Shown here: in pieces, positions 53,212 to 62,472 of the stretch | Layout: every line of letters starts with the position of its first letter | Position numbering within the stretch: the stretch's first letter is position 1 | Assembly (NCBI RefSeq): GCF_035818475.1 | Contig: NZ_JAYMGV010000005.1 | Location: 143,401-207,400, forward strand | Source of the DNA: Cognatitamlana sp035818475 | Lineage (GTDB): Bacteria > Bacteroidota > Bacteroidia > Flavobacteriales > Flavobacteriaceae | Length of the DNA stretch: 64,000 bases | Reading direction: 5' to 3' | Program-made: the position numbers and the translations under genes | The notes under the pieces: generated by a model | What the model saw: only the letters and a program-made list of their open reading frames with translations | Databases searched by the model: none | Told to the model about the DNA's origin: nothing

Positions 53212-54816
53212 CTATTTTTTCTTTTTATTCGTACTTAGTCTTTTATTTATTACTTCCTTAAATTTTTCCTGAATTTCCAGAGATAGTTTTCCTGTTTTAG
53301 CATATGTCCCCGGTATTTCATCTAAATCATCCGGACCAACATCTTCCCAACTTAAAGGCTTGCCTTTTATACCTTCATTAACAAGTTTTTCAATATCTAA
53401 GTCTATACCTTCAATATCAAATAATTCTTTTTTAAACTGTGAAAGTTTATAATTACTTATTTCTGATTGTAAATTAAAGTAATCTGTTTTTCCTTTAAGA
53501 TTAAGTTCTACAATATCGACCCCATCTATTTTAGTATATGTTATTTCCGAGTCCTGTCCAAAAGCTACATTGTTATTCCATTTTATATTCCTTTTATTCA
53601 TAATTATACCTTTTATATTAAAAAAAGTATAATCCCTATGTTTTTTATTAACAAATACATTTCCTGCTAAGTATATATCTCTTGGTTGTTCAAATTTTAG
53701 ATTCTTTTGCTTACAATATATTTTTCTTCGTTCAGCCAGTGCTTCAAAGTTTATGGCATACCCATTATTATTAACAAAAACATTATTGATTATTGACGAA
53801 TTAAAAAACAGTGCATGTTCTGATGCTACTGCACCACTATTTAAATATAGTGCCGCATTTCCTCTAGAGCCTAAAGTTGTAGGTAATTGATAATAATTAC
53901 ACGCTATAATATGATGGCTCCCCCACACAAACATGCCGCCGTATTCATATTTTTCATCATTACCTATAAAAAAGTTATTAATGGCTATCTGCTTGTCTCC
54001 ATGTCTAAAATTTAGCGTTCCTCTACAATTCTTAATAGTATTATTATAATAAACATTTTCCATCGACTTACTTGTTATTATCTCTGCTTCTGAATCTTGT
54101 CTTTCAAAAACATTATTATCTATTAAACATCTCCCATAATCTGAACGCCAATAACCTACACGAATCCCTCCTCCCGCATTTCCGGGTTTTTTGGGGTTGG
54201 AAAAATAGCAATGATCTATTCTGTGGTACATAGGGATTCCTACAACAGAAGGTTTTTTCTTGTCTTCTGGTGTAACATTGTTTAGGTTTATAACCTGATC
54301 AAAGGTTATCTTTTCTGTAAAAGAGCAATGATCTATTCTACAATATTGCGGCACTTTACCTTCTTTGGTTAAAGAGGTTGTTATGTAAGCAGAATTGGCT
54401 TGATCAAAGGCATGAAAAGCACATTGCGTAACCCTGTTATAGCTAGCATAAATGGCAACTAACCCTGGACCATGAGTTTTCCATTCTTTAGGGTTTCTAT
54501 TCCCATTTTTAAAATAAATACCATCTAATATAATATGTTCTCCCCTCAATTCTACCTTTACGTCTCCTATAAAATCAACTTTTAATCTGTTTTTCGCTTT
54601 TATAGTAATGGGGTTGCTTTTTGTTCCAGAATTATGAACAATCAACTTTATATCTTTATAATTACCATCATTTAGTACAAGTATATCTCCTGGCTTTAAT
54701 TGGTTTAGTTTATTTTGGATTTCATGCACAGTTGACACATAAATTTCTTTATTTTTTTGTGCATTTATTAGCCCTGAAAACAAACTGAATAGCCCATACA
54801 AGATTATCTTTTTCAC
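53212..54816 (-). CDS. PL6 chondroitinase B-like (dermatan sulfate) lyase
   Basis: A 534-residue beta-helix lyase with a signal peptide ending INAQ (residue 20). It matches Pedobacter heparinus chondroitinase B so well that even residue numbers agree: calcium ligands Asn213, Glu243 and Glu245 (PGNAGGG; DSEAEIITSKS), Bronsted base Lys250, Arg271 and His272 (LNFRHGD), Glu333 (ASEHALF), and the sulfate-binding Arg364 (AERRKIYC). It should cleave the GalNAc-IdoA bond of dermatan sulfate by beta-elimination with calcium. A few residues differ from the known enzyme near the C-terminus. This gene gives the best clue to the substrate of the locus. The EF-hand gene lies upstream in the same direction. 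Confidence 0.95.
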   Translation of the reverse strand: MKKIILYGLFSLFSGLINAQKNKEIYVSTVHEIQNKLNQLKPGDILVLNDGNYKDIKLIVHNSGTKSNPITIKAKNRLKVDFIGDVKVELRGEHIILDGIYFKNGNRNPKEWKTHGPGLVAIYASYNRVTQCAFHAFDQANSAYITTSLTKEGKVPQYCRIDHCSFTEKITFDQVINLNNVTPEDKKKPSVVGIPMYHRIDHCYFSNPKKPGNAGGGIRVGYWRSDYGRCLIDNNVFERQDSEAEIITSKSMENVYYNNTIKNCRGTLNFRHGDKQIAINNFFIGNDEKYEYGGMFVWGSHHIIACNYYQLPTTLGSRGNAALYLNSGAVASEHALFFNSSIINNVFVNNNGYAINFEALAERRKIYCKQKNLKFEQPRDIYLAGNVFVNKKHRDYTFFNIKGIIMNKRNIKWNNNVAFGQDSEITYTKIDGVDIVELNLKGKTDYFNLQSEISNYKLSQFKKELFDIEGIDLDIEKLVNEGIKGKPLSWEDVGPDDLDEIPGTYAKTGKLSLEIQEKFKEVINKRLSTNKKKK

Positions 54817-54853
54817 ACGTTTAAATTTTAATGATCATAAATGATAATAAACA

Positions 54854-54896
54854 AAGAACGTGCACAACTAGTCGCTACGCGCGTTCTTCTTTTAAG
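54854..54896 (-). terminator. Possible hairpin between EF-hand and lyase genes
   Basis: AAGAACG (54854-54860) and CGTTCTT (54882-54888) form a 7-base inverted repeat. Read on the minus strand the right arm runs into TTTGTTTATT. It may be a weak terminator or attenuator lowering read-through into the lyase gene. Confidence 0.35.
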
Positions 54897-54991
54897 GAAT
54901 TTACAAGTAAGTAACACCTAAATTTCTTAATGCTCGTTTCATAGGTATTTATTCATACTTCTTATGATTTTTTCTTTTTCTTCTTTTCTTG

Positions 54992-55270
54992 TTACGCTTT
55001 ATTTTTAAACTCTTCCATAGTCACCAAACCATTTGAGTCTGCATCATAACGTGCATAAGCTTTTTCTAACTTTTTTGCTGGTATTTCCTTTTTTCTTTTC
55101 TTGGATTTAAATTCTTCTAATGTGATAGTTCCATCATTATTTTTATCAAAACCCTTGAATGCTTTTTCAGTTTTTGATTTCTTTTTTTTCTCAGTTTGAG
55201 CTTGAGCTGTTAAACAAAAAGTAAATAACCCTAAAGTTAATACACTTATTTTTAAAGTTTTTGATTTCAT
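54992..55270 (-). CDS. Secreted EF-hand calcium-binding protein
   Basis: A 92-residue protein with a signal peptide ending AQAQ (residue 25), a Lys-rich linker and two canonical EF-hand loops: DKNNDGTITLEE and DADSNGLVTMEE, both with Asp at 1, Gly at 6 and Glu at 12. It should bind calcium in the periplasm or outside. It lies in the PUL between the glycan-binding protein and chondroitinase B, an enzyme that needs calcium, as do the sulfatases. A role as calcium buffer, or as a partner that helps bind sulfated chains by way of calcium, is an inference. Too short to be an enzyme. Confidence 0.88.
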   Translation of the reverse strand: MKSKTLKISVLTLGLFTFCLTAQAQTEKKKKSKTEKAFKGFDKNNDGTITLEEFKSKKRKKEIPAKKLEKAYARYDADSNGLVTMEEFKNKA

Positions 55271-55329
55271 AAAATATTATTTCAAATTATTAAAAGTAAA
55301 CTGTGTTGAATGCTGATACCATTACTATA

Positions 55330-56303
55330 TTATTCAACAACCGTAATTGTTTGTTCAAATACTTGAGAGGTTAATTCATTGTTTTCAAAGTCCCAATGAT
55401 TAACAAGTATGGATACCAAATATTCTCCAGGAGTCTCATAAAAATATTCAAAGGTCTTGTTGCTTTCTTCTATTTTTTTAATCTCAACACCTTTGTCTGG
55501 ACTTGTTGGATATTCATTGGTTGACAAATCTAATGGCGGCATAATTAACCAGTCCTCATTATCTTCTCCTTTTTTATCTATCCCCATAAATACGGTTCCA
55601 GAATCGTCATTTTTACTTTTTCCTAATTCCCATTTTTGCTTTCCAGCTACATTTACCACAACAACATTATTCAAGTTCATAAAACTCTCTTCAACAATAT
55701 TGAGGGTTCTGTTATCTTGTAATAAATTTGCTTCTATTATAAAATCTGTTATATGCCATTTCCTTTGTGCATTACCTGTAGCATTATACCTAAATGCAAA
55801 ATAGGTGTTTTCTCCTGTAATACCATCTAAAGATATTTTTCTGCTTATTTTCTTTGTTTCCTGAGAATCATTTGCTTCGGTAGCCCAATCCATTTCGTTA
55901 TACATTGGATGACTTACATCATTGGTAGTTAACACTTCCCAAGTAGCTGATGATGGGTCTCCTAAGCCATCATAATCTGTACTATAAAGTAGGATACAAA
56001 TGCTTCATTAAAATCTCCTTTTCCTTTGTTGTAAGTATGAAAACTTAATTCTGGAATTGAAGCTTCTACAGCTAATCTTTCTCTATGCTCGTATTTAAAA
56101 CCAAACTCTCCTGAGTATAATGTAACCAAATCTGGATTATTTGAAATTGAAAACTTCAAAGCTTCTCCTGCATTTATAGTTGTTTCTTCAAATTGAACAT
56201 TAACATTTGGAGTTTCTGTATCTTTAGAACAAGCTACAATAGTTATAAAACTAATCACTAATAATAGCTTTAGGTTTTTAAATATTTTTTTAGTTTTTTC
56301 CAT
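55330..56303 (-). CDS. Surface glycan-binding lipoprotein (DUF5017-like), frameshifted
   Basis: The reading starts at 56303 with a lipobox (ITIVAC, Cys25), goes through ISNNPDLVTLYSGEFGFKYE, a DUF5017-like segment, and meets an early stop after FVSYFIVQ. In the next frame the text continues (TDYDGLGDPSSATWEVLTT) to the end at 55330 with two beta-sandwich pieces, the last an Ig/PKD-like domain (ETPGEYLVSILVNHWDFENN). Adding one A to the AAA run at 55986-55988 (a T in the coding strand) restores SYFYSTDYDG and one protein of about 325 residues. It follows SusD at 17 bases, the usual place of the surface glycan-binding protein. Either a real mutation or an assembly error. Confidence 0.85.
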
Positions 56304-56319
56304 AATATTTTTTTTATAA

Positions 56320-57945
56320 TTAATAACCTGGATTCTGCGTTAAAAGCGGATTTAAATCTATTTCTCTTTGAGGTATTGGATATAAAACGTTATGTGGCTG
56401 TATATTTCCCCAAGCTTCGCCTTCAGGTTCTTCTCCAATCAAATCACTTACATTGCCATAGAGTAATCTCCAGCGTAACAAATCCCAACGGCGTAAACCC
56501 TCTCCTGGTAGTTCTCTGGCTCTTTCATCTCTTATTAAATTTCTAAAATCTTCTTGACTTAACCCCGAATAATCGAAATTAAAACCATCATCTTCATTTG
56601 TCACAGCTCCTTCTAAAGCCCACTTCACTTCATAGGTTTTAAAAGCGCGTCTTCTAATTTTTGCTAAGCTTTCATTGGCTAATGCATTACGTCCAGCTCC
56701 GTTAACTTCATTTTCGGCTTCTGCATACATGAGCAATACATCTGCATATCTAAGTGCAATAGCATTAACACCTGTTTGATTAGGCGTATAAATGCCATTA
56801 CTTATTTCCTTTCTGTATGATGAAACAATAAAGTCTCTAAGACTTGTTTTAACTGTTCCATCTGGATTCATTCGAGGTACTTGAGTACCATCAAATCTAT
56901 AGGCAGGACAATTCCAATGGTATCTGGAATCTACAATATCAGGATTATAACCTACACCATCCTCACCGTAAATTTTCCGTATATTTGCTGTGGCTCTTAC
57001 CAGTCCACTACCACCTCCTACGTCACTTGCTTTTTCTCCATTAGGGCCTTTAAATGATTTAATGCCATTAAATGTTCCTATTCTACTTCCAAAATCTGGT
57101 TCTCCCTTGGTATATTCAATTTCCCAAATACTTTCGGTAAAATCATATACATCATCTCTGGCATTTAAAAACACCTGATTATAATTTTCGTGTAAATCAT
57201 GGTAGTCTGTATCTATCAATTCTTTGCTAGTACTTGCTGCCAATGCCCACTTGGATGCATCGTTTAAAGGTGCTCCTGCCATAGTAAGGTATACACGGGT
57301 AAGGACTCCTAAAACAGCATTTTTGCTTGCGCGCCCACCTTGCTGTAATTCACTTAACCAAGGTATATGCTCCTTGGCAAAATTTAAATCCTCAATCATA
57401 AATTGATATAGCTCAGCTAAATCTGCCCTGGGTATACCGAGTTCATCTAAAGTGAGAACACCTTTAACCAATGGTACTTCTCCATAAAGCCTTGATAAAA
57501 CAAGATATGATACAGCTCTAACAAATCTGGCTTCTGCTAGAAATCTATCTTGTTTAACTTGACTAAACGTAGCATTTTTGGGTAGGTTCTCTATAATTAA
57601 ATTAGCGGCATGTATGGTTTGATAGGCTTCATTCCAGGTACGTGGTAAGTTTCCTATAGAACTCGATATGTTTTTATAATTGGAAAAAATATCAAAAGTG
57701 TCTCCAAATTTACCGCCATAAAAAGCAATATCAGTCCCCATATCGACACTCATACTCAAATACCAACCATAAAGATCTTTTCTGGACAATTGATGATACA
57801 ATCCAAAAATACCAACTTCTGCCTCTTTTTCGGTTTTATAAAAATTTTCAGGTGTTATAATAACATCTAAGTCTTCATCCAAAAAATCATTTTGGCAGGA
57901 ATTTAAAACTCCTAAAAGGATTAATAATTTTAATACACTTTTCAT
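56320..57945 (-). CDS. susD: SusD-like outer-membrane glycan-binding lipoprotein
   Basis: A 541-residue RagB/SusD family lipoprotein with lipobox VLNSC (Cys17) followed by acidic residues (QNDFLDED), the surface-export pattern. TPR-like helices carry typical segments: TWNEAYQTIHAANLIIENL, RFLAEARFVRAVSYLVLSRL and, near the end, LRYADVLLMYAEAENE and IRDERARELPGEGLRRWDLLRW (quoted in part). It caps the SusC channel and binds the oligosaccharide. It is 17 bases downstream of susC in the same operon. Symbol by family only. Confidence 0.97.
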   Translation of the reverse strand: MKSVLKLLILLGVLNSCQNDFLDEDLDVIITPENFYKTEKEAEVGIFGLYHQLSRKDLYGWYLSMSVDMGTDIAFYGGKFGDTFDIFSNYKNISSSIGNLPRTWNEAYQTIHAANLIIENLPKNATFSQVKQDRFLAEARFVRAVSYLVLSRLYGEVPLVKGVLTLDELGIPRADLAELYQFMIEDLNFAKEHIPWLSELQQGGRASKNAVLGVLTRVYLTMAGAPLNDASKWALAASTSKELIDTDYHDLHENYNQVFLNARDDVYDFTESIWEIEYTKGEPDFGSRIGTFNGIKSFKGPNGEKASDVGGGSGLVRATANIRKIYGEDGVGYNPDIVDSRYHWNCPAYRFDGTQVPRMNPDGTVKTSLRDFIVSSYRKEISNGIYTPNQTGVNAIALRYADVLLMYAEAENEVNGAGRNALANESLAKIRRRAFKTYEVKWALEGAVTNEDDGFNFDYSGLSQEDFRNLIRDERARELPGEGLRRWDLLRWRLLYGNVSDLIGEEPEGEAWGNIQPHNVLYPIPQREIDLNPLLTQNPGY

Positions 57946-57962
57946 TTTATTTTTTTTTACAC

Positions 57963-60900
57963 TTAATATTTAATTCTTATTCCTGCAGAAATTGTTGTAG
58001 ACGTAGGATACGCTCCTCTATCTACACCTTTAATCAACCCTCTGTCTGCCGCTCTATCTGTATTAGCATCAGGATCTGCACCAGAGTAATTTGTAAGCGT
58101 CCAAAGGTTTTGAGCCCCCACGAACACACTTGCCGAACTTAGATTAATTTTTTGCAATAATTCTTTAGAGAATGAATAACTTAAATTAAGGGTTTTTAAC
58201 CTTAAGTAACTGCCATCTTCAATAACACGATCGCTATAAAAAAGATCTTGATTACCACCAGCTCCAAAAAATTCTGTATCTGTAAAACCAGGGTCTATTA
58301 ACACTCCATTTTCATCTTCGACTCTTGGTACAAACCTATTCTTTACCGTGGTATATTGGTTTCTACGGGAATCTAATTTTTCAAGTTGGTATCTGGCAGC
58401 ATTAAGTACATCATTTCCATAACTCCATTCAAAAAAGGCACTAAGTTCTAAATTTTTGTATTTAAACCTATTCATAATCCCCCCAAAATGTATTGGGTTT
58501 GAATTACCTATGACCGTTCTATCTGCCGAACTAATAATACCATCACCATTTAAATCTTTATATCTAATGTCTCCTGGTTGAGCTCCTCTTAGGGGAACAG
58601 GAATATTTTGTTTAACAGTATACGAATTTGGTCCAGTTCTATCAAAGCTATCGTAATTATAAATACCATCCCAAACATAACCAAACATACTTCCTACTGG
58701 AAAACCTCTTTTGACAATATAAGCTTGAATTCTTTCCAGACTGTTTTCGGTACCTCCTCCAGAAAGACTTCTTGAGATAAAAAAGGATTCTTGCCCTCTA
58801 GCAAGGTCTAAAACCTTATTCCTGTTAAAAGAAATATTAAAATTTGTGGTCCATGAAAAATTCTTGTTGTTTATGTTTTTTGTAGAAATAGAAAACTCTA
58901 GGCCCTCATTTTGAATACTTCCTATATTTTCAAAAACCCTTCCAAATCCTGAATGTGCCGATATGTTAGCATCCAATAGTAAATCTGTGGTCTTCTTTTT
59001 ATAGTAATCTGCTTCTAACTGGATTTTATTTTTATACAAACCCAATTCAAAACCTATATCCAATTGGCGCGTGGTTTCCCATTTTAAGCCTTTATTTCCC
59101 AAAGTAACGGGAACAGCAGCAGAAACAATCTCATTATTTATACCAAAGCGGTTTGGGCTTAATATGGCAAAAGAATCATACGGATTTATTCTTAAATTAC
59201 CTGTATTACCAAAACTAACTCTTAATTTCATATTGCTTATAGCTGATATATTTTTTATAAAAGGTTCGTTAGACAACCTCCAAGATCCAGCAATCGATGG
59301 GAAATAAGCCCATTTATTCCCTTCTGCAAATTGTGATGCACCATCTGCCCTGTAAGTTGCTGTTATATAATATTTACTTTTGAAATTATAATCTAAACGC
59401 CCAAAATAGGACTGTAAAGTTTCTTTTCTATACAGTGATGATGGACTTAATGCATTTGTTCCTAGTCCTATATTGTTTATTATTGATTCATTAAGAATTG
59501 GAAAGTTACGATTTGTTACCGTTACTCTATCTACAGTTTCCGATTGCTGCGAGTTACCTAACAGAGCTGTAAGATTATGTTTTTTGTTAAATACTGTGTT
59601 ATAGCGTAACAAGTTTTCATTCACCCATCTCCTTTTTTTATCGTTTCTAATTCTTACTTGTCCGTTGGTTGCCAATGCTACTCCTCCAATTTCTGTTGGT
59701 AAAGATACTGTTCTCTGTTCTGTATCAGTTTCTATGTTTCCTAATTGGACCTCAGCTGTTAAACCTTTTGCCAGCTCATATATAATATTTGCACTTACAT
59801 TTAAGTTTTTAGATCTTCTAACACTTTTTATTGCAAAAAGCTGCACTTCTGGATTTTTAAATGTGATATCATCTTCATCTTCATCAAATATGGAACCAAA
59901 GTAGTTATCTGGCACAAATGGAGGGGTTTCCAATATTCTCTGAAACAATCTATCTGGCTCACCATTATTAGCTCCTTCTGATTCTTTTAAGCTATAACTG
60001 GCATTTAATTTTAATTCTAATTTATCACCTACTTTTTGAGCTAAATTAATTCTACCTGTTACACGCTTAGCATTACTGTTTTTTATAACTCCTCCTTGAT
60101 TTATAAACGATAAGGAAGCTCTATACTTTGTTTCTGAATTTCCTCCTGAAACACTTATATCATTATTTCTGAATAAAGCTGTTCTAAATATCCTGTCTAT
60201 CCAATTTACTTCTTCTTTATCTGACAGATAATTTGCAATAAATTCTTCTCTATTGGTAAAAGCACCTGGTTTTACATCGTATTGATAGCTTGCAAATTCC
60301 GCTAGGTTAAGCATTTCTGGATATCCTGATACAATACCCTGCATACCAGACACATGTTTATAGTCTATTGATGCTTTTCCTTCTTTTCCTGATTTTGTTG
60401 TAATTAAAATCACACCGTTAGCACCTCTGGCTCCATAAATTGCCGTTGATGATGCGTCTTTTAAGACCTGTATGGTTTCAATGTCTTCAGGGTTTATTGT
60501 AGATCCTACTTCTGTGGTTCCCAACGGGAACCCATCTACAACATACAAAGGTGCATTGTTTCCTCCTAAACTTGTTCCGCCTCTAATTAATATATCCACT
60601 TCTCCTCCAGGTTCGTTATTAAAGTTAGTAATTCTAACCCCAGCCATTCTTCCTTGTAAAGCCTCCTCCAAATTAGCGACTGGCGCCTGCGTAACTTCTT
60701 CTGTCTTTACCGTAGAAACAGCTCCAACAATATCTGCTTTTTTATAGGTACCATAACCTATAACAATAACCTCTTCCAGATTATTCATATCCGGTTCTAA
60801 TGCTACGTTAATAATATTTTGATTTCCTACCGGTACTTCTTGTTCTATCATACCAATATAAGACACAACAAGAATATCACCAACCGAGGCTTTTACAGAA

Positions 60901-61091
60901 TAATTACCATCAAAATCTGTAATTGTACCTGTTGATGTTCCCTTTACCAAAACATTTACTCCCAATAAAGGCTGGTTTTCTTCTTTATCTGTTATTATAC
61001 CAGTAATGGTTTTTGTCTGCGCTTGGATTATTAGAATGTTAAAAAGTAGACATCCTAAGAGCCCAATAATTTTTGTTTTTTTACCTTTCAT
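57963..61091 (-). CDS. susC: SusC-like TonB-dependent outer-membrane transporter
   Basis: A 1042-residue protein with a signal peptide ending IIQAQ (residue 25). Residues about 27-105 are a carboxypeptidase-regulatory-like domain (ITGIITDKEENQPLLGVNV), then a TonB box (EEVIVIGYGT), the plug (VANLEEALQGRMAGVRI; DASSTAIYGARGANGVILIT) and a 22-strand barrel ending in a C-terminal aromatic-type residue (GIRIKY). It imports oligosaccharides released at the surface, powered by TonB. It leads the susC-susD-SGBP operon. No N-terminal anti-sigma-interaction domain is present, in keeping with control by the HTCS regulator. Confidence 0.98.
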   Translation of the reverse strand: MKGKKTKIIGLLGCLLFNILIIQAQTKTITGIITDKEENQPLLGVNVLVKGTSTGTITDFDGNYSVKASVGDILVVSYIGMIEQEVPVGNQNIINVALEPDMNNLEEVIVIGYGTYKKADIVGAVSTVKTEEVTQAPVANLEEALQGRMAGVRITNFNNEPGGEVDILIRGGTSLGGNNAPLYVVDGFPLGTTEVGSTINPEDIETIQVLKDASSTAIYGARGANGVILITTKSGKEGKASIDYKHVSGMQGIVSGYPEMLNLAEFASYQYDVKPGAFTNREEFIANYLSDKEEVNWIDRIFRTALFRNNDISVSGGNSETKYRASLSFINQGGVIKNSNAKRVTGRINLAQKVGDKLELKLNASYSLKESEGANNGEPDRLFQRILETPPFVPDNYFGSIFDEDEDDITFKNPEVQLFAIKSVRRSKNLNVSANIIYELAKGLTAEVQLGNIETDTEQRTVSLPTEIGGVALATNGQVRIRNDKKRRWVNENLLRYNTVFNKKHNLTALLGNSQQSETVDRVTVTNRNFPILNESIINNIGLGTNALSPSSLYRKETLQSYFGRLDYNFKSKYYITATYRADGASQFAEGNKWAYFPSIAGSWRLSNEPFIKNISAISNMKLRVSFGNTGNLRINPYDSFAILSPNRFGINNEIVSAAVPVTLGNKGLKWETTRQLDIGFELGLYKNKIQLEADYYKKKTTDLLLDANISAHSGFGRVFENIGSIQNEGLEFSISTKNINNKNFSWTTNFNISFNRNKVLDLARGQESFFISRSLSGGGTENSLERIQAYIVKRGFPVGSMFGYVWDGIYNYDSFDRTGPNSYTVKQNIPVPLRGAQPGDIRYKDLNGDGIISSADRTVIGNSNPIHFGGIMNRFKYKNLELSAFFEWSYGNDVLNAARYQLEKLDSRRNQYTTVKNRFVPRVEDENGVLIDPGFTDTEFFGAGGNQDLFYSDRVIEDGSYLRLKTLNLSYSFSKELLQKINLSSASVFVGAQNLWTLTNYSGADPDANTDRAADRGLIKGVDRGAYPTSTTISAGIRIKY

Positions 61092-61152
61092 TTTAGTTTA
61101 TTAATTGCGAGGTCTAATGTCACAAAAGAAAATGATTAAAATCAGCAATTTT

Positions 61153-61187
61153 CATTCAAAAAACATTAAATTTCATTCAACATTCTT
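61153..61187. promoter_or_regulatory. Repeated CATTCAA motifs upstream of susC
   Basis: CATTCAA, CATTAAA, CATTCAA and CATTCTT start at 61153, 61164, 61174 and 61181. The first three are 11 and 10 bases apart, close to one helical turn, as expected for a regulator that binds one face of DNA. They lie 60-95 bases before the susC start. They could be sites for the HTCS regulator. Confidence 0.4.
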
Positions 61188-61364
61188 ATCATTCTCTAAT
61201 TACGTTAAATTTCAACTATACATATACGAATAGACCGTACATGCTCTACTTATATTAAGCCAACACTTTACTTTTTAATAAAAAAATTAATTATTCTTTT
61301 CCTTATCTTTCGTGTTATGGTGTTTGTTCATGACATTCTTATTAAGAAATACTCAATTTCAACA

Positions 61365-61417
61365 AAAAAAGATGATTCCTTTCTCATTCTATAAACAAGA
61401 AAAGAATCATCTTTTTT
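61365..61417 (-). terminator. Terminator between T9SS gene and susC operon
   Basis: AAAAAAGATGATTC (61365-61378) pairs perfectly with GAATCATCTTTTTT (61404-61417) with a 25-base loop, ending in a T-run in either direction. It lies 40 bases after the stop of the minus-strand gene at 61459. Confidence 0.85.
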
Positions 61418-61458
61418 AGTATTGATTAGCTTAAAAAAGCATTTTTTTAATTTAAGAT

Positions 61459-62472
61459 TTAGTCTATAACTATTTTTCTAACAGCTTCTCCTTCTTCTTT
61501 AGATCTAATCTTTAAAAGATACAAACCTTTAGGTAAATTGTTTACATCTATTTGATTAGTCGTCGTTCCTTGATACACCTTTTTTCCGGTAACATCAAAC
61601 AATTCTGTATTTTTAATATTCTTCACACCAGCTATATTTAAAACATCATTAACCGGATTTGGGTACAATTTAGTATTAGCAACACTAACATCTTCATTTG
61701 ATAATAATGATCCATCTCCTTCGAAATGGGCATGACTAATAAAAAAAGAACCATTATGAACACCACCAGTATTAACACCTGATCCTTCATATTTAAACGC
61801 TATGGTTAAACTCGGACTATTGTAAACAGCATCAGACAAATCTAAAGTAACTTGACTGTAAACATCATCATTTACATCTGGCTCAGGAAAATCACCACTT
61901 GTTATATGTGCCGAAGGAACTGGAGTCCAAGTAGCAGCACTCACTTGATCCGTACTGTTAAGCGTAGCATCATCATCAGTGGTATCTGCATTATTATAAT
62001 CTGTAGAATACATCAACGTGAATTTTGGCCCATCAGTACCATCACTGGTTGCATTTTGTTGTTTTGCCCAAAAGCTTAAACGTTTATTAGTTAAACTTGG
62101 ATAATCCCATTTTAAAGTTTTTAATACACCCCACACTTCTACAGCATGGTTATTGTTACTAACTCTACCTGTTAATTTAAGAATACGATTTCTATAATTC
62201 GTTCCTGCATTTACCCCATCCATATACCTATCGTTATCAGTACCATCATCATCATCATCATTATCAGCAAGAACAGTTCCACCAGCATCTTTCGGAAAAT
62301 CATTAACTGCTTGAAACAACTTATCTCGACTTTGGCCTTGATCATCAACAAATTCCACTATCAAACCTCTAGATCCTGTATTATAACTCTTTTTAAAATC
62401 ATTATACTGCACTGTAGTTTGTGCAGAAATGACTGTTGTTATAAATAATAATGATAAAGTAATTTTTTTCAT
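61459..62472 (-). CDS. Secreted protein with type IX sorting domain, unknown function
   Basis: A 337-residue protein with a signal peptide ending VISAQ (residue 18). Residues about 20-255 form an uncharacterised beta-rich domain with an Asp-run (ADNDDDDDGTDNDRY) that may bind calcium, and segments such as LSFWAKQQNATSDGTDGPKF and FKYEGSGVNTGG that recall choice-of-anchor/jelly-roll modules. The last 75 residues are a type A T9SS sorting domain (TKLYPNPVNDVLNIAGV ... PKGLYLLKI). So it is sent out through type IX secretion. It shares direction with the PUL but is parted from it by a strong terminator, so it may not belong to the same regulon. Confidence 0.82.
   Translation of the reverse strand: MKKITLSLLFITTVISAQTTVQYNDFKKSYNTGSRGLIVEFVDDQGQSRDKLFQAVNDFPKDAGGTVLADNDDDDDGTDNDRYMDGVNAGTNYRNRILKLTGRVSNNNHAVEVWGVLKTLKWDYPSLTNKRLSFWAKQQNATSDGTDGPKFTLMYSTDYNNADTTDDDATLNSTDQVSAATWTPVPSAHITSGDFPEPDVNDDVYSQVTLDLSDAVYNSPSLTIAFKYEGSGVNTGGVHNGSFFISHAHFEGDGSLLSNEDVSVANTKLYPNPVNDVLNIAGVKNIKNTELFDVTGKKVYQGTTTNQIDVNNLPKGLYLLKIRSKEEGEAVRKIVID

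Noticed and set aside
55330..55935. Treating the second half of the glycan-binding protein as its own gene
   Set aside because: It would start at GTG with no signal peptide, and its text joins the upstream half smoothly if one base is restored.
20200..61091. Alginate as the substrate of the PUL, suggested by PL6
   Set aside because: The best-conserved PL6 matches chondroitinase B at all key residues, and sulfatases, GH88, PL8 and fucosidases have no place in alginate use; alginate cannot be excluded for the divergent PL6 pair.
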